Positions 1 through 9,577 of a stretch of DNA of 64,000 nt are shown in pieces. The DNA is taken from assembly GCA_021234155.1 (NCBI GenBank), contig JAJEKV010000162.1, forward strand, positions 1 to 64,000, written 5' to 3'. Numbering within the stretch: position 1 is the stretch's first letter; each line of letters starts with the position of its first letter. The notes beneath the pieces were generated by a model. That model had not been told where the DNA came from. It saw nothing but the letters and a program-made list of their open reading frames with translations, and ran no database searches. A program made the position numbers and the translations under genes. Source of the DNA: Isoetes taiwanensis. Lineage: Eukaryota; Streptophyta; Lycopodiopsida; Isoetales; Isoetaceae.

Positions 1-100
1 AAAACTTTTAACATCAAAATAATCTAATTAACCAAAGGAATTTCCATTGTTCCAGCCTTAACTAAGTATGGACTTCCTATTCTTTCAAGAAAAGACTGGT

Positions 101-154
101 TGGTCTAGTGGTAAGGGTGGGGGGTCTGGGGGGCAATGTCCAGGGTTCAAGTCC
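101..154 (+). repeat. tRNA-like box A/box B segment (SINE-like head), copy 1
   Basis: A box-A-like sequence (TGGTCTAGTGG, 101-111) is followed 32 nt later by a box-B-like sequence (GGTTCAAGTCC, 144-154), the spacing of a tRNA-type pol III promoter. A conserved roughly 170-bp body follows. The G-rich anticodon-loop region makes a functional tRNA unlikely. The same segment recurs at 2324, 5013 and 6261. Confidence 0.55.
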
Positions 155-330
155 GTGGTAAACCAAAAAAATTTTGTCCACCAAACTTGGGAGCTTTTGA
201 GAGGCCAAGGCCCACGGACGGCCCAAATCAAGCCACGTGGCACATCCTTAACCATCGATGGGTCGTGGAATACTCACGGACTCACAGACGGCCGGGCCCT
301 TTTCTTTTAAACCCATTCCTCGGCTCGGCC

Positions 331-2200
331 GGCCTCCTCTCTTTCTCTCTCCTCTCTCTGCTCTCCTCTCTCTCCCCCCCTTTCTCTCTCTTCTATCTCT
401 CTCTCTTATCTCTCTCCTCTCTTTTTATTTCTCCTCCCTCTCTCCTATCTCTCCCTCACTCCTCTCTCCTATCTCTCTCTCTCCTCTCTCCCTCTCTCCT
501 CCCTCCTATCTCTCTCCTATCTTTCTCCTCTCTCTTCTATCTCTCTCCTCTCTTTTTGTTCTCCTCCCCTCTCTCTCTCTCTCTCCCTCACTCCTCTCTT
601 CTATCTCTCTCTCCCTTTCTCCCTCTCTCTCCTCTCTCTCCCTCTCTCCTCCATCCTATTTCTCTCCTATCTTTCTCCTCTCTCTTTATTTCTCCCCCCT
701 CTCCCTATCATTCTCTCTCTCTTCTCTTTCCTATCTCTTCTATCTCTCCCCTCTCCTTCTATCTCTTTTCTCTCTCCTCTCTCCTCAGTCCTCTCTCCTC
801 TCTCCCTCTCTCTCTCTCTCCCCCCTTTCTCTCTCTCCTATCTCTCTGCTCTCTTTCTATGTCTCCCCTCTCTCTCTATCTTTCTCTCTCTTTTCTATTT
901 CTCTCTCCTCTCTCTCCTCTCCTCTCTCTCTCCCCTTTCTCTCTCTTCTATCTCTCTCTCCTATCTCTCTCCTCTCTTTTTATTTCTCCTCCCTCTCTCC
1001 TATCTCTCCCTCTCTCCTCTCTCCTATCTCTCTCTCTCTCTCCCCCTCTCTCCTCTCTCCTCTCCTCCTCTCCTCCCTCCTATCTCTCTCCTATCTTTCT
1101 CCTCTCTCTTTATTTCTCCCCCTCTCCCTATCATTCTCTCTCTCTTCTCTTTCCTATCTCTTCTATCTCTCCCCTCTCCTTCTATCTCTCTCCTATCTCT
1201 TCCCTCTCTCCTCTCTCAACTCCTATTTCTCTCCTCTCTCTCTATTTCTCCCCTCTCTCTCTACCTTTCTCTCTTTTCTATTTCTCTCTCTCCTCTCTCT
1301 CTCCTCTCTCTGTCCTCTCTCTCTCCTCTCTCTCTCCCTCTCTTCTCTCTCTCCTCTCTCCTCTCTCCTCTCTCTCTCCCCTATCTCTCTCCTCTCTCTC
1401 TATTTCTCTTTTCTCTATCTCCCTCTGTCTCTATTCTCTCTCCTCTCTCTTCATCACGGTCTTTCCTCTCTCCTTGCTCTCTCCTCTCTCTTCCATCCTT
1501 CTTCTCTCTCTTCTCTCTCCTCCCATGCTCCCTTCTCTCTCTCTCTATCTTTCTCTCTCCTCTCTATTTCTCTCTCTTTCTCTCTTCTCTCCCTCTTCCC
1601 TCTCTCTTCTCTCTTCTCTCTCTCTCCTCTCAAAAACATTCTCTCTTTCTTCTTTCCTTTCTTTCCCCTCTCTCTTCCCTTTTCCTTTCTCTCTCCTCTC
1701 TCTTCCTTCCCTTTTCTCTTCTCTCTCTCCCCTCTCTCTTTCTCTCTCCTCCTTTCTCCTCTCTTCTCTCTCTCCCCCTCCTCTCTCCTCTCTTTTCTCC
1801 TATCTCTCTCCTCTCTCTCTATTTCTCCCCTCTCTCTATCTTTCTCTCTCCTCTCTCTGTCTTGGAACATTTCTCTATCTTTGAGCAGTTCTCTCCCTCT
1901 CTCTCTATTTTCCCCTCTCTCTCTACCTTTCTCTCTCTGTTCTATTCTTTTCTCTCCTCTCTCCTCTCTCCTCTCTATTTCTCCTCTCTCTCCTCTCTCT
2001 CCTATCTCTCTATTTCTCCCCTCTCTATTTCCTATCTCTCTCCTCTCTCTATCTCCTATTTCTCTATCTCCTATTTCTCTCCTCTCTCTCTATTTCTCCC
2101 CTCTCTCTCTACCTTTCTCTCTCTTTTCTATTTCTCTCCCTCCCTCTTCTCCCTCCTCTCTCTTCTCTCTCCTCTCTCCCTCCTCTCTCTTCTCTCTCTA
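331..2200. repeat. CT-rich (TCTCTCC)n low-complexity array 1
   Basis: About 1.9 kb of almost pure pyrimidine on the plus strand, built from CTCTCT, TCTCTCCTCT and TATTTCTCCCCTCTC variants. Several higher-order units recur, for example CTCTATTTCTCCCCTCTC. The long Ser/Leu/Pro-rich open frames across it, and the Arg/Glu-rich ones on the other strand, are composition artefacts. Confidence 0.9.
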
Positions 2201-2206
2201 GCTTCA

Positions 2207-2233
2207 TTCTAGAACATTCTAGAAGGTTCTAGG
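2207..2233. promoter_or_regulatory. HSE-like pentamer array 1
   Basis: Consecutive TTCTA/GAAnn pentamers with a 10-bp period match the heat-shock element pattern nTTCnnGAAnnTTCn. The array lies just outside the CT-rich array, and the same motif recurs at the matching place near 4741. Confidence 0.45.
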
Positions 2234-2323
2234 ATCATCAAGGCTTTTAATTAACCAAAGGAATTTCCATTGCCCCAGCCTTAACTAAGCATGGACTTCC
2301 TATTATTTTAAGAAAAGACTGGT

Positions 2324-2377
2324 TGGTCTAGTGGTAAGGGTGGGGGGTTTGGGGGGCAATGTCCAGGGTTCAAGTCC
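2324..2377 (+). repeat. tRNA-like box A/box B segment, copy 2
   Basis: Box A TGGTCTAGTGG (2324-2334) and box B GGTTCAAGTCC (2367-2377) are both intact. The downstream body runs to about 2548 and ends in an AT-rich tail that is also the putative minus-strand Helitron 5' end. Confidence 0.55.
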
Positions 2378-2554
2378 GTGGTAAACCAAAAAAATTTTGT
2401 CCACCAAACTTGGGAGCTTTTGAGAGGCCAAGGCCCACGGACGACCCGGATCGCGCCACGTGGCGCCTCCTTATCCGTCGATGGGGTGTGAAATACTTAC
2501 TCACTCACTCACTCCACAGACGCACGGACACTATTCTTTTATAATATAAGACTA

Positions 2555-2588
2555 GAAAAGGGCCCGGCCTGACGGCCGGGCCCTTTTC
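2555..2588. repeat. 15-bp GC-rich hairpin at a Helitron-like 3' end
   Basis: GAAAAGGGCCCGGCC, then TGAC, then its exact reverse complement. On the minus strand the GC stem is followed by TTTT and CTAG, the order expected of a Helitron 3' terminus. The stem sequence differs from the other hairpins in the window. Confidence 0.65.
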
Positions 2589-2654
2589 TTTTGCTCCTTT
2601 CCTCGGCTCGGCCGGCCTCCGGCCGGCCTCGCCTCGGTTTGGGCCCACCCACGT

Positions 2655-2904
2655 GCCCTATCTCCCTCTCTCTCTCTCTCTTCTCTCTCTTCTCTCTCCT
2701 ATTTCTTTCCTCTCTCCTCTCTCCTTCTCTTCTCTCTCTTTGTCTCTTTCTCCCTTCTCTCTGTTCCCTCTCCCTGTGTCTCTCTCTTCTCTCTCCCTCC
2801 TCTCTCTCATCTCTCCCTTCTCTCTCTCCTCTCTCTGCTCCCTTTCTCCCTTTCTTTCTACACTCTCTATTCTCTCTTCTCTCTCTTCTCTATCTCCTCC
2901 TCTC

Positions 2905-2937
<33 letters not shown>

Positions 2938-4735
2938 CTCTCTCTTTGTTTCTCTCTCTCTTCTCTCTCTCCCCTCTCCCTCTGTCTCTATTCTCTCTTC
3001 TCTCTCTTATTTGTCTCTCCTCTCTCCTTGCTCTGTCTCTCCTCTCTCTTCCATCCTTCTTCTCTCTCTTCTCTTTCCTCCCATGCTCCCTTCTCTCTCT
3101 CTATCTTTCTCTCTCCTCTCTCTATCTCTCTCTCTCTCTTCTCTCCCTCTTCCCTCTCTCTTCTCTCTCCTCTCTCTTCTCATCTCTCTTCTTTCCCCTC
3201 TCTCTCCCCTCTCTCTTCCCTCTTCCCTTTCTCTCTTCTCTCTCTCTCCTCTCTCTCCTCTCCTCTCCTCTCCTCTCTCTCTCTCTCTCTCCTCTCTCCT
3301 CTCTCTCTCTCTCCTCTCTCCTCTCTCTCTCTCCTATCTCTCTCCTCTCTCTCTATTTTTCCCCTCTCTCTATCTCCTATCTCTCTCCTCTCTCTATCTC
3401 CTATTTCTCTATCTCCTATTTCTCTCCTCTCTCTCTATTTCTCCCCTCTCTCTCTACCTTTCTCTCTCTTTTCTATTTCTCTCTCTCCTCTCTCTCCTAA
3501 CTCTCTCCCTCTCTCTCTCTCCTCCCTCTCCTCTCTTCTCTCTCTCTCCTCCCTCCTCTCTCCTCTCTCTCTCCTATCTCTCTCCTCTCTCTCTATTCTT
3601 CTCTCTTCTCTCTCTCTATCTTTCTCTCTCCTCTCTTTTTTCTCTCTCTCTCTTCTCTCCCTCTTCCCTCTCTCTTCTCTCTCTCCCTCTCTCATCTCTC
3701 TTCTTTCTCTCTCCTCTCCCCTCTCTCTTCCCTCTTCCCTTTCTCTCTTCTCTCTCCTCTCTCTTCCCTCTTCCCTCCCTCTTCTCTCTTCTCTCTTCTC
3801 TCTCTCCTCTCTCCTCTCCTCCTCTCCTCTCCTCTCTCTCTCTCTCCTCTCTCTCTCTCTATCTCTCTTTCTCTCTCTCTCTCTCCCTCTCTCTATTTCT
3901 CTCTCTATCTCCTATCTCTCTCCTCTCTCTATCTCCTATTTCTCTATCTCCTATTTCTCTCCTCTCTCTCTATTTCTCCCCTCTCTCTACCTTTCTCTCT
4001 CTTTTCTATTTCTCTCTCTCCTCTCTCTCTCCTAACTCTCTCCTCTCTCTCTCTTTCCTCCCTCTCCTCTTCTCTCTCTCTCCTCTCTCCTCTCGCCTCT
4101 CTCCTCTCTCTCTCCTATCTCTCTCCTCTCTCTCTATTTCTCCCCTCTCTCTATCACCCTCTGTCTGTATTCTCTCTCCTCTCTCTTCTTTGTCTCTCCT
4201 CTCTCCTTGCTCTCTCTCTTTCCTCTCTCTTCCACCCTTCTTCTCTCTCTTCTCTCTCCTCCCATGCTCCCTTCTCTCTCTCTCTATCTTTCTCTCTCCT
4301 CTCTATTTTTCTCTCTCTCTCTCTCTCTTCTCTCCCTCTTCCCTCTCTCTCCTCTCTCTCTCCTCTCTCACTCATCTCTCTTCTTTCCCCTCTCTCTTCC
4401 CTCTGTCTTCCCTCTTCCCTTTCTCTCTTCTCTCTCCTCTCTCTTCCCTCTTCCCTCCCTCTCCTCTCTTCTCTCTCTCTCTCCTCTCTCCTCTCTCTCT
4501 TTCCTCCCTCTCCTCTATTCTCTCTCTCTCCTCTCTCCTCTCTCTCCTCTCTCCTCTTTCCCCTCTCTCTCTCTCCCATGTCTCTCCCCTCTCTCTTCTC
4601 CCCCCTCCCTCCCTCCCTTCCCCCCTCTCCCCCCTTCTCTCTCTTCCATCTCCTCCCTCTCACTCTCCTCTCTCTCCTCTCTCCTCTCTCTCTCACATCT
4701 CTCTTCCCCTCTGTCTTCCCCTCTTCTCTCTCTAG
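2655..4735. repeat. CT-rich (TCTCTCC)n low-complexity array 2
   Basis: About 2.1 kb of plus-strand pyrimidine repeat, homologous in its subunits to array 1. It is bounded on the left by the GC hairpin and a GGCCGGCCTC segment, and on the right by an HSE-like array. Apparent reading frames of up to 714 codons are low-complexity artefacts. Confidence 0.9.
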
Positions 4736-4740
4736 CTTTA

Positions 4741-4766
4741 TTCTAGAACATTCTAGAAGGTTCCAG
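4741..4766. promoter_or_regulatory. HSE-like pentamer array 2
   Basis: TTCTAGAACATTCTAGAAGG followed by TTCCAG: contiguous TTCnn/GAAnn pentamers at the same place relative to the CT array as in copy 1. Confidence 0.45.
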
Positions 4767-4845
4767 GGTTGTGTATATTTTAAACCTTGCATATATTCCA
4801 CCTTTAACAATGTTTAAATCATCATATTTTTCAAGGAACTAATAC

Positions 4846-4900
4846 TTGCCCTAGTGGTTGAGATTCAGGGCTGGGGTGCCACAGCCCAGGGTTCGAATCC
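4846..4900 (+). repeat. Second type of tRNA-like box A/box B segment
   Basis: Box A TTGCCCTAGTGG (4846-4857) and a consensus box B GGTTCGAATCC (4890-4900), followed by CTAAACCAAAAAAC. It differs in sequence from the 101/2324/5013/6261 family, so it is either a separate SINE-like head or a diverged relative. The window begins inside the sequence that follows it. Confidence 0.5.
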
Positions 4901-5012
4901 TTCCTAAACCAAAAAACTTTTAACATCAAAATAATCTAATTAACCAAAGGAATTTCCATTGTTCCAGCCTTAACTAAGTATGGACTTCCTATTCTTTCAA
5001 GAAAAGACTGGT

Positions 5013-5066
5013 TGGTCTAGTGGTAAGGGTGGGGGGTCTGGGGGGCAATGTCCAGGGGTCAAGTCC
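5013..5066 (+). repeat. tRNA-like box A/box B segment, copy 3
   Basis: Box A TGGTCTAGTGG (5013-5023). Box B is degenerate (GGGTCAAGTCC, 5056-5066). The body runs to about 5230. Confidence 0.5.
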
Positions 5067-5253
5067 GTGGTAAACCAAAAAAATTTTGTCCACCAAACTT
5101 GGGAGCTTTTGAGAGCCCAAGGCCCACGGACGGCCGAGATCAAGCCACGTGGCACCTCCTTGTTCGTCGATGGGGTGTGAAATACTCACAGACTCACTCA
5201 CGGACGCTATTCTTTTATAATATTAGAAGATAGACTAGAAAAGGGCCCGGCCT

Positions 5254-5286
5254 GTTGCATCATGAGGTGTTTACCCATGATGCAAC
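5254..5286. repeat. 11-bp perfect inverted repeat near a Helitron-like end
   Basis: GTTGCATCATG (5254-5264), an 11-nt loop, then CATGATGCAAC (5276-5286). It lies 15 nt inside the CTAG at 5235-5238. Confidence 0.6.
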
Positions 5287-5392
5287 ATTCCATAACATTC
5301 TATTTTGAGCATTTGCAAAGTTTCAAAAAACTTTCTATTTTTAGACTGAAACATTCAATTTTTTGACTGAGGTGCTTACCCATGAGCACCTG

Positions 5393-5410
5393 GAACATTC
5401 CAGAACATTC
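5393..5410. promoter_or_regulatory. Perfect HSE-like site
   Basis: GAACATTCCAGAACATTC is four alternating GAA/TTC pentamers in perfect register. Partial versions occur near 5282 and 5801. Confidence 0.45.
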
Positions 5411-5866
5411 TATTCTGAGCATTTGTAAAGTTTCAAAAAACTTTCTATTTTTAGACTGAAACTTTCTAATCTTAGACTGAGGTGTTACTCACATCTACTG
5501 CACTCTATGGTATTTCACAGTCTTATTCACACATACTACTCAACCCTCTATTCCATTACCAACAAAGCATCATTTATGAGTAACATACTCACACATGCCC
5601 ATGAGGCCACATCTACTACCTCTATTACCAATTCTAAAGTATGCCAATTCTAAAGTATCACCCATGTGAAGCTTACACACCCATCATACCCATCACACTT
5701 ACTACCAATTCCAAAGTATCACCTCCAGAATATTCTATTTTGGGCATTTAGACTATGGTATTTTCTATTTTTAGACTGAGGTGCTTATCCGTGAGCACCT
5801 GGAACATTCCATAGCATTCTATTCTGAGCATTTGCAAAGTTTCAAAGAACTTTCTATTTTTAGACA

Positions 5867-5970
5867 TTCTAGAAGGTTCTAGAAGATTCTAGGATATTCT
5901 AGAACATTCTAGGACATTCTAGAAGCTTCTAGAGCCATCTAGAACATCCTAGACCATCCCAGAACATTCT
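5867..5970. promoter_or_regulatory. HSE-like pentamer array 3 (about 10 ten-bp units)
   Basis: About ten consecutive 10-bp units of TTCTAGAANN with few mismatches; the last units decay to TCCTAGACCA and TCCCAGAACA. This gives an uninterrupted run of more than a dozen nTTCnn/nGAAn pentamers, far denser than a normal heat-shock promoter. Confidence 0.5.
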
Positions 5971-6126
5971 ATTATGAGTTCCTACAAACTTTTAGTTAAC
6001 TTTCTATTTTTAGACTATGGTACTTTCTATTTTTAGACTCAGGTGCTTATCCCCAACATCTGGAACATTTCAGAAGATTCTATTTTGAGCATTTGCAAAG
6101 TCTCAAAAAACTTCTATTTTTAGACA

Positions 6127-6202
6127 TTCTAGAAGATTCTAGGACATTCTAGAAGCTTCTAGAGCCATCTAGAACATTCTAGAACATCCTAGGCCATCCC
6201 TG
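6127..6202. promoter_or_regulatory. HSE-like pentamer array 4
   Basis: Shorter repeat of the 5867 array with the same unit order (AGAAG, AGGAC, AGAAGC, AGAGCC), so the two are an internal duplication. Confidence 0.45.
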
Positions 6203-6260
6203 AATTATTTGGCCCTCACCCTTAACTATACGTGAGCATTTTTTATAAGAAACCAATGCT

Positions 6261-6314
6261 TGGTCTAGTGGTAAGGGTGGGGGGTTTGGGGGGCAATGTC
6301 CAGGGTTCGAGTCT
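6261..6314 (+). repeat. tRNA-like box A/box B segment, copy 4
   Basis: Box A TGGTCTAGTGG (6261-6271) and box B GGTTCGAGTCT (6304-6314). The body ends near 6480 with a duplicated CGGACACTATTTCTTTATAA tail. Confidence 0.55.
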
Positions 6315-6482
6315 GTGGTAAACCAAAAAAATTTTGTCCACCAAACTTGGGAGCTTTTGAAAGGCCAAGGCCCACGGACGGCCCAGATCGCGCCACGTGG
6401 CGCATCCTTCACTGTCGATGGGGGTGGAGTTAAACGGACACTATTTCTTTATAACGGACACTATTTCTTTATTATATATAGA

Positions 6483-7914
6483 TTATTTTTCAGAATTTTA
6501 CACTTGATAAAGCAACTTATTGATGATTTCTTTTACAGAGGACATATGGTTTTGCTTGCGTTACCCTTGGACTTTTCTGCTCCATTTTGGTAAGTCTTGG
6601 TTCTCATAAAGCTGAAACTATTCTCTTGAAGTAGAATTCCCTTTTATTTGCAACATCTGGCTTTAAGAGGTTGTATCTCATAACTTCCAAAACATTCTAT
6701 TTATTTAGGGCAATGTTGTGATAATTTTTGTAGCCTTTTGAAAGGTTGAAAAGTCTCTGCTTATGAATAAATCCTGAAATTTATTTGCCAAGTTAACTGT
6801 CATTATATTATGTCATCTTTTGCAGCTAATGGTAGCCATAATATCATTTCTAAGATTATACCATTGTTATTAGTAAGCAACATTGGTCTTCTTGAGGCCT
6901 TTGAAGTTTGTTGTTACGTATACGATTGGGGAATGCTTTTAATGTGGCTGATTTGCAATGGTGGAGAATTGCATGTCGGGGATATAATAGTTGCATGTTT
7001 GCTTATGGTTCGGTGAGCATCTATTATTATATTACCAACTACAAAATTACATGTGTTCAACTGATTGATCCATCCAGTATGTGCAGATTGTTAGTGGAAA
7101 AAATCCACACCATGCTTGGAAATATGGGTGGCTTAGATAAAATGACAAACGGGGGATGACACCACAAGTTTTCGAGTATTTATTTTCAAGGATAAAGTAG
7201 GTGAGAGATGTATCAACAACTGCCAATCATTTTGCTCTCATCAATGAAATAGAATGAGGCTCACATCATTTATACCATTTATGTGCAAGAAGAAGCGCGG
7301 GCACAAGAACATCCGAAATATATTTTTGAATGTTGATTTTGGAAATCTACAATGAATAAATAAGCGACCTTCTAGAACGATATTCCACCAATCCACATGT
7401 ATGATTAGAAGAATAAGGTCTTAAAGCACCATCTAGGATGCCATGCTTGATCCCTTCCGCTGCCTTTCTTCTGCTGGCTACCGCCCGATCCCCCTGAAGC
7501 TAGCTATGGCTGGAAGAGCAGCATATGATGTTTCTTCGGCATCATTTGCGGATGCATCTTTGCGGCATGACTAGATGAGAAAGAAGGGCACTTTTATCCA
7601 TTGCCATAACTCTTGCCAAGCATGTATGTCTCCGGAGTTTTAGGGTGGTTTTGGATGTGTAACTTCTTTGGTAGCATTCTGGATGTGCCTAAACCGCAAG
7701 AAACCGCAAGTAACTTCGAGAGATCTTTGGCCTAATTTCTGCCTAATCCAGGCTTCCAGGCCAAACAATTGATATTTAAGCAGAGCGACTTGCCATCACC
7801 ATCAGGTATTTCAACTCCTCCAACACAAGCACAACAGATGTTCAGCACAGCTTTCTGTGCTTCAGAGCTGCAGGTCTTAAACTCTTCTGAAAGCAGATAT
7901 GATGACAAAGCAGG
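6483..7914 (+). mobile_element. Helitron A, left part (continues at 30885)
   Basis: Nearly identical to 48829-50330 and 52711-54235. Its left end is cut by the minus-strand Helitron at 6482 and its right end by the chromovirus at 7915. The continuing sequence resumes at 30885, and the joined sequence across GCAGG is found uninterrupted in Helitrons B and C. It contains intron/exon pieces of a kinesin-12 gene. Confidence 0.7.
6940..7430 (+). pseudogene. Kinesin-12 motor-domain fragment, copy A
   Basis: Three exon-like pieces are recognisable in shifting frames. One at 6953-7012 encodes MVENCM..YNSCMFAYG. One around 7088-7195 encodes the P-loop region THTMLGNMGG followed by MTPQVFEYLFSRIK. One around 7310-7375 encodes a damaged KYIFEC..LEIYNE with ITDLL-like continuation. 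These are landmarks of the plant phragmoplast kinesin-12 motor (P-loop SGKTHTMLG, then CSFLEIYNEQI.DLL). Frameshifts and stops make it non-coding. Introns are retained, which fits DNA-level capture rather than retroposition. Confidence 0.7.
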
Positions 7915-9564
7915 TGTGACGGTCCAGGGGAATATACGCCATAAATACGTATATTCCTGGATTCGTCACTATACAAGTCTAGCTTCATACCCTTGTATAC
8001 CATAGATCGTGGCACTAGGGGGCATGGCCAAGTTATTCTCATAACTTAGCCAACCATAGGTTTAGACCATTATCCACGTGGCCTTAACCTATTGGGCACC
8101 CACCACACAGGACTCACCCGATTGGTGCCACGTGGCATCCTAGGTGGACCTAACTTATATAGGCCTAAACCCTAACCCTAGGCCTCTTTGCAGCCCTAGC
8201 ACCCAGAGACTCACCTACTCGTTCGAAACCCCGTTTCGAACATCGTTTGTTGTGGCATAGGCTGGTGCAGCAGCCCCAGCAGGGTAGACTCGTTCTTGGA
8301 GTAGGAGCAGCATCTTGTGAGTCGAAGACCATGGAGGCACACGGATCTGGAGGGAGAGCATCAGGAGCAGGTATGTAGGGTAGTAGTCGTGATAGCTTAT
8401 CTGGAATTAGCATTCCAGATATGCTAGTATCTTGTATCTAGAGTAGAGCCATCCTAGAACCCATATTCAACATCTTGAACCCTAATCAAGGAACCCTAAC
8501 CATTAGTTAGATTTGTATGATTAGGTTAAGATGTTCTTCTTATGATTATTCTCATGATATGATGATTATGTGATGTTGGTTGATCATGTTTGCTCCTCTT
8601 GTATTGGGAAGGGGGGTAGAGACCTAGGGCCATATGTAGTATGCTCCTAGAGTAGATCCCTTAGTTCCTATTAGATGCGGCCTGTGCATAGGAGCCCACC
8701 AGGCTATCGAGACTATGATATGCATGACTCAGCACCACATAACGGGGCTAGAGTGAATGTGGAGGGAGGATCCCTGCCGAGTGAGGGCTTCGGGGGATCC
8801 CATAGTGGGCTAGGCTTATGGTCGGTCACTTCGTGTGGGCGAGCATGGGTCCGACACCTCACAGGGCAATGGTGTTGCCACGCCGCCTCGAGAGCTGCAA
8901 GTGTTGGTTGGCTTGGCTCGTTTTGGGGGTTCAGTCGGGTGCAATCGGGTGTGTCGCCACGATTCTCTAGCGCCCACCGGCACCTCTAGACCACAGGAAG
9001 GGAGATGCAACCCTTCTGCCTCATCGGACCGGGGAGATGCAACCTGGAGTAGTCCCGATGGGTGATGCCATGGGATTGCGTATCAGGAAGGCTAGAGTCA
9101 TGCGAGCCTGATTTAGCCCATCGCAAAGTATGCATGGGAGAGGGGCGGATGGAGTGGTCAACCCTAGCCATTGTTCTATGCCAGCCCTCGCCATTGCCAT
9201 GACTCGGTCTGCTCTATCTTGAGGCCTAGCCAGTCAGTTATCCTCCTTATGAGTCTGAGCCGGGGTAGGAGCTCTCATGTTTTATGGTTCGTGATTATCA
9301 TCTTTGCATTGGTATCTGTGTGATGCACTACCCTTCGAGGTAGTATTTGTATATGATTGATGCTAGTTCTGACGTGTTATCGCTTCCGCTGTTATAGGAG
9401 CCCATAGGGGAAGGGCGCGCAAGACACCTTCGTGTTCCCTCCCCGCACTAAGGGTCACCTCAGAGTGCGGGGTAGACGAAGGGCCCGTGCGGTTGTAGAG
9501 CCGGATGGGGGATTTCCTGCCGAGTGTACGGCTGGGCGCCGTATGTTTAGCAGGGAGCGTCACA
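7915..9564 (+). repeat. 5' LTR of the chromovirus (1,650 bp)
   Basis: Starts TGTGACGG and ends GCGTCACA. Collinear with 28972-30879 except for the 252-bp insert in the latter and scattered small differences, several clustered between 8860 and 9130. So the element is not very recent. Confidence 0.93.
8155..8183 (+). promoter_or_regulatory. Putative TATA box and telo-box of the LTR promoter
   Basis: TTATATAGG (8155-8163) is followed by AAACCCTAACCCTA. A TATA-like box just upstream of an AAACCCTAA telo-box is common at plant promoters. The same arrangement is kept in the 3' LTR near 29213. The transcription start is inferred to be shortly downstream. Confidence 0.4.
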
Positions 9565-9565
9565 A

Positions 9566-9577
9566 TGGTATCAGAGC
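9566..9577 (+). other. Primer-binding site, initiator Met-tRNA
   Basis: TGGTATCAGAGC, one base after the LTR end: the usual plant PBS complementary to the 3' end of initiator methionine tRNA. Confidence 0.92.

Larger units (their letters stand above)
1..2551 (-). mobile_element. Helitron-like element, minus strand, member 3 of a head-to-tail array (partial at window edge)
   Basis: Read on the minus strand it begins at 2551 with TCTTATATTATAAAAGAATA, a TC-plus-AT-rich start like plant Helitron 5' ends, directly abutting the CTAG end (2552-2555) of the next element with no spacer. The body holds a tRNA-like segment (2324-2377), an HSE-like array (2207-2233) and a CT-rich array (331-2200). At 285-305 only one arm of the GC hairpin seen at 2555-2588 remains, fused to another copy of the element's 5' region, so a small deletion has removed a junction there. 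No Rep/helicase is encoded, so it is non-autonomous. Confidence 0.5.
2552..5234 (-). mobile_element. Helitron-like element, minus strand, member 2 of the array
   Basis: Read on the minus strand it starts at 5234 (TCTATCTTCTAATATTATAA) and ends at 2552 with CTAG. A perfect 15-bp stem (2555-2569 with 2574-2588, loop TGAC) lies at the CTAG. Both ends abut neighbouring elements of the same type directly. It contains tRNA-like segments at 4846 and 5013, an HSE-like array at 4741 and CT-rich array 2. It has no coding capacity of its own. Confidence 0.5.
5235..6482 (-). mobile_element. Helitron-like element, minus strand, member 1 of the array (about 1.25 kb)
   Basis: On the minus strand it starts at 6482 (TCTATATATAATAAAGAAAT) after an A and ends with CTAG at 5238-5235. 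An 11-bp hairpin (5254-5264 with 5276-5286) lies 15 nt inside the end. The insertion point falls inside a sequence (TTATTTTTCAG) that is uninterrupted at 48829 and 52711, which supports the right-hand boundary. The body is a patchwork of roughly 55-bp repeats (TTTGCAAAGTTTCAAAAAAC type, near 5309, 5418, 5826 and 6090) and HSE-like arrays. No ORF of note. Confidence 0.5.

Noticed and set aside
101-154. Functional tRNA gene
   Set aside because: Boxes A and B are present, but a G-run occupies the anticodon arm and no acceptor stem pairs; better seen as a tRNA-derived repeat.
136-4810. Very long open reading frames (up to 714 codons) of Ser/Leu/Pro or Arg/Glu composition
   Set aside because: They follow directly from the CT-rich repeat, which contains almost no stop codons in several frames; no protein-like complexity.
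5385-6202. Repeated short palindromes as a CRISPR-like array
   Set aside because: Units are contiguous without unique spacers and the genome is a plant; they are HSE-like tandem repeats.
8161-8183. Telomere-like CCTAAACCCTAACCC
   Set aside because: Only about two units, repeated in both LTRs at a promoter-like position; a telo-box, not an interstitial telomere.
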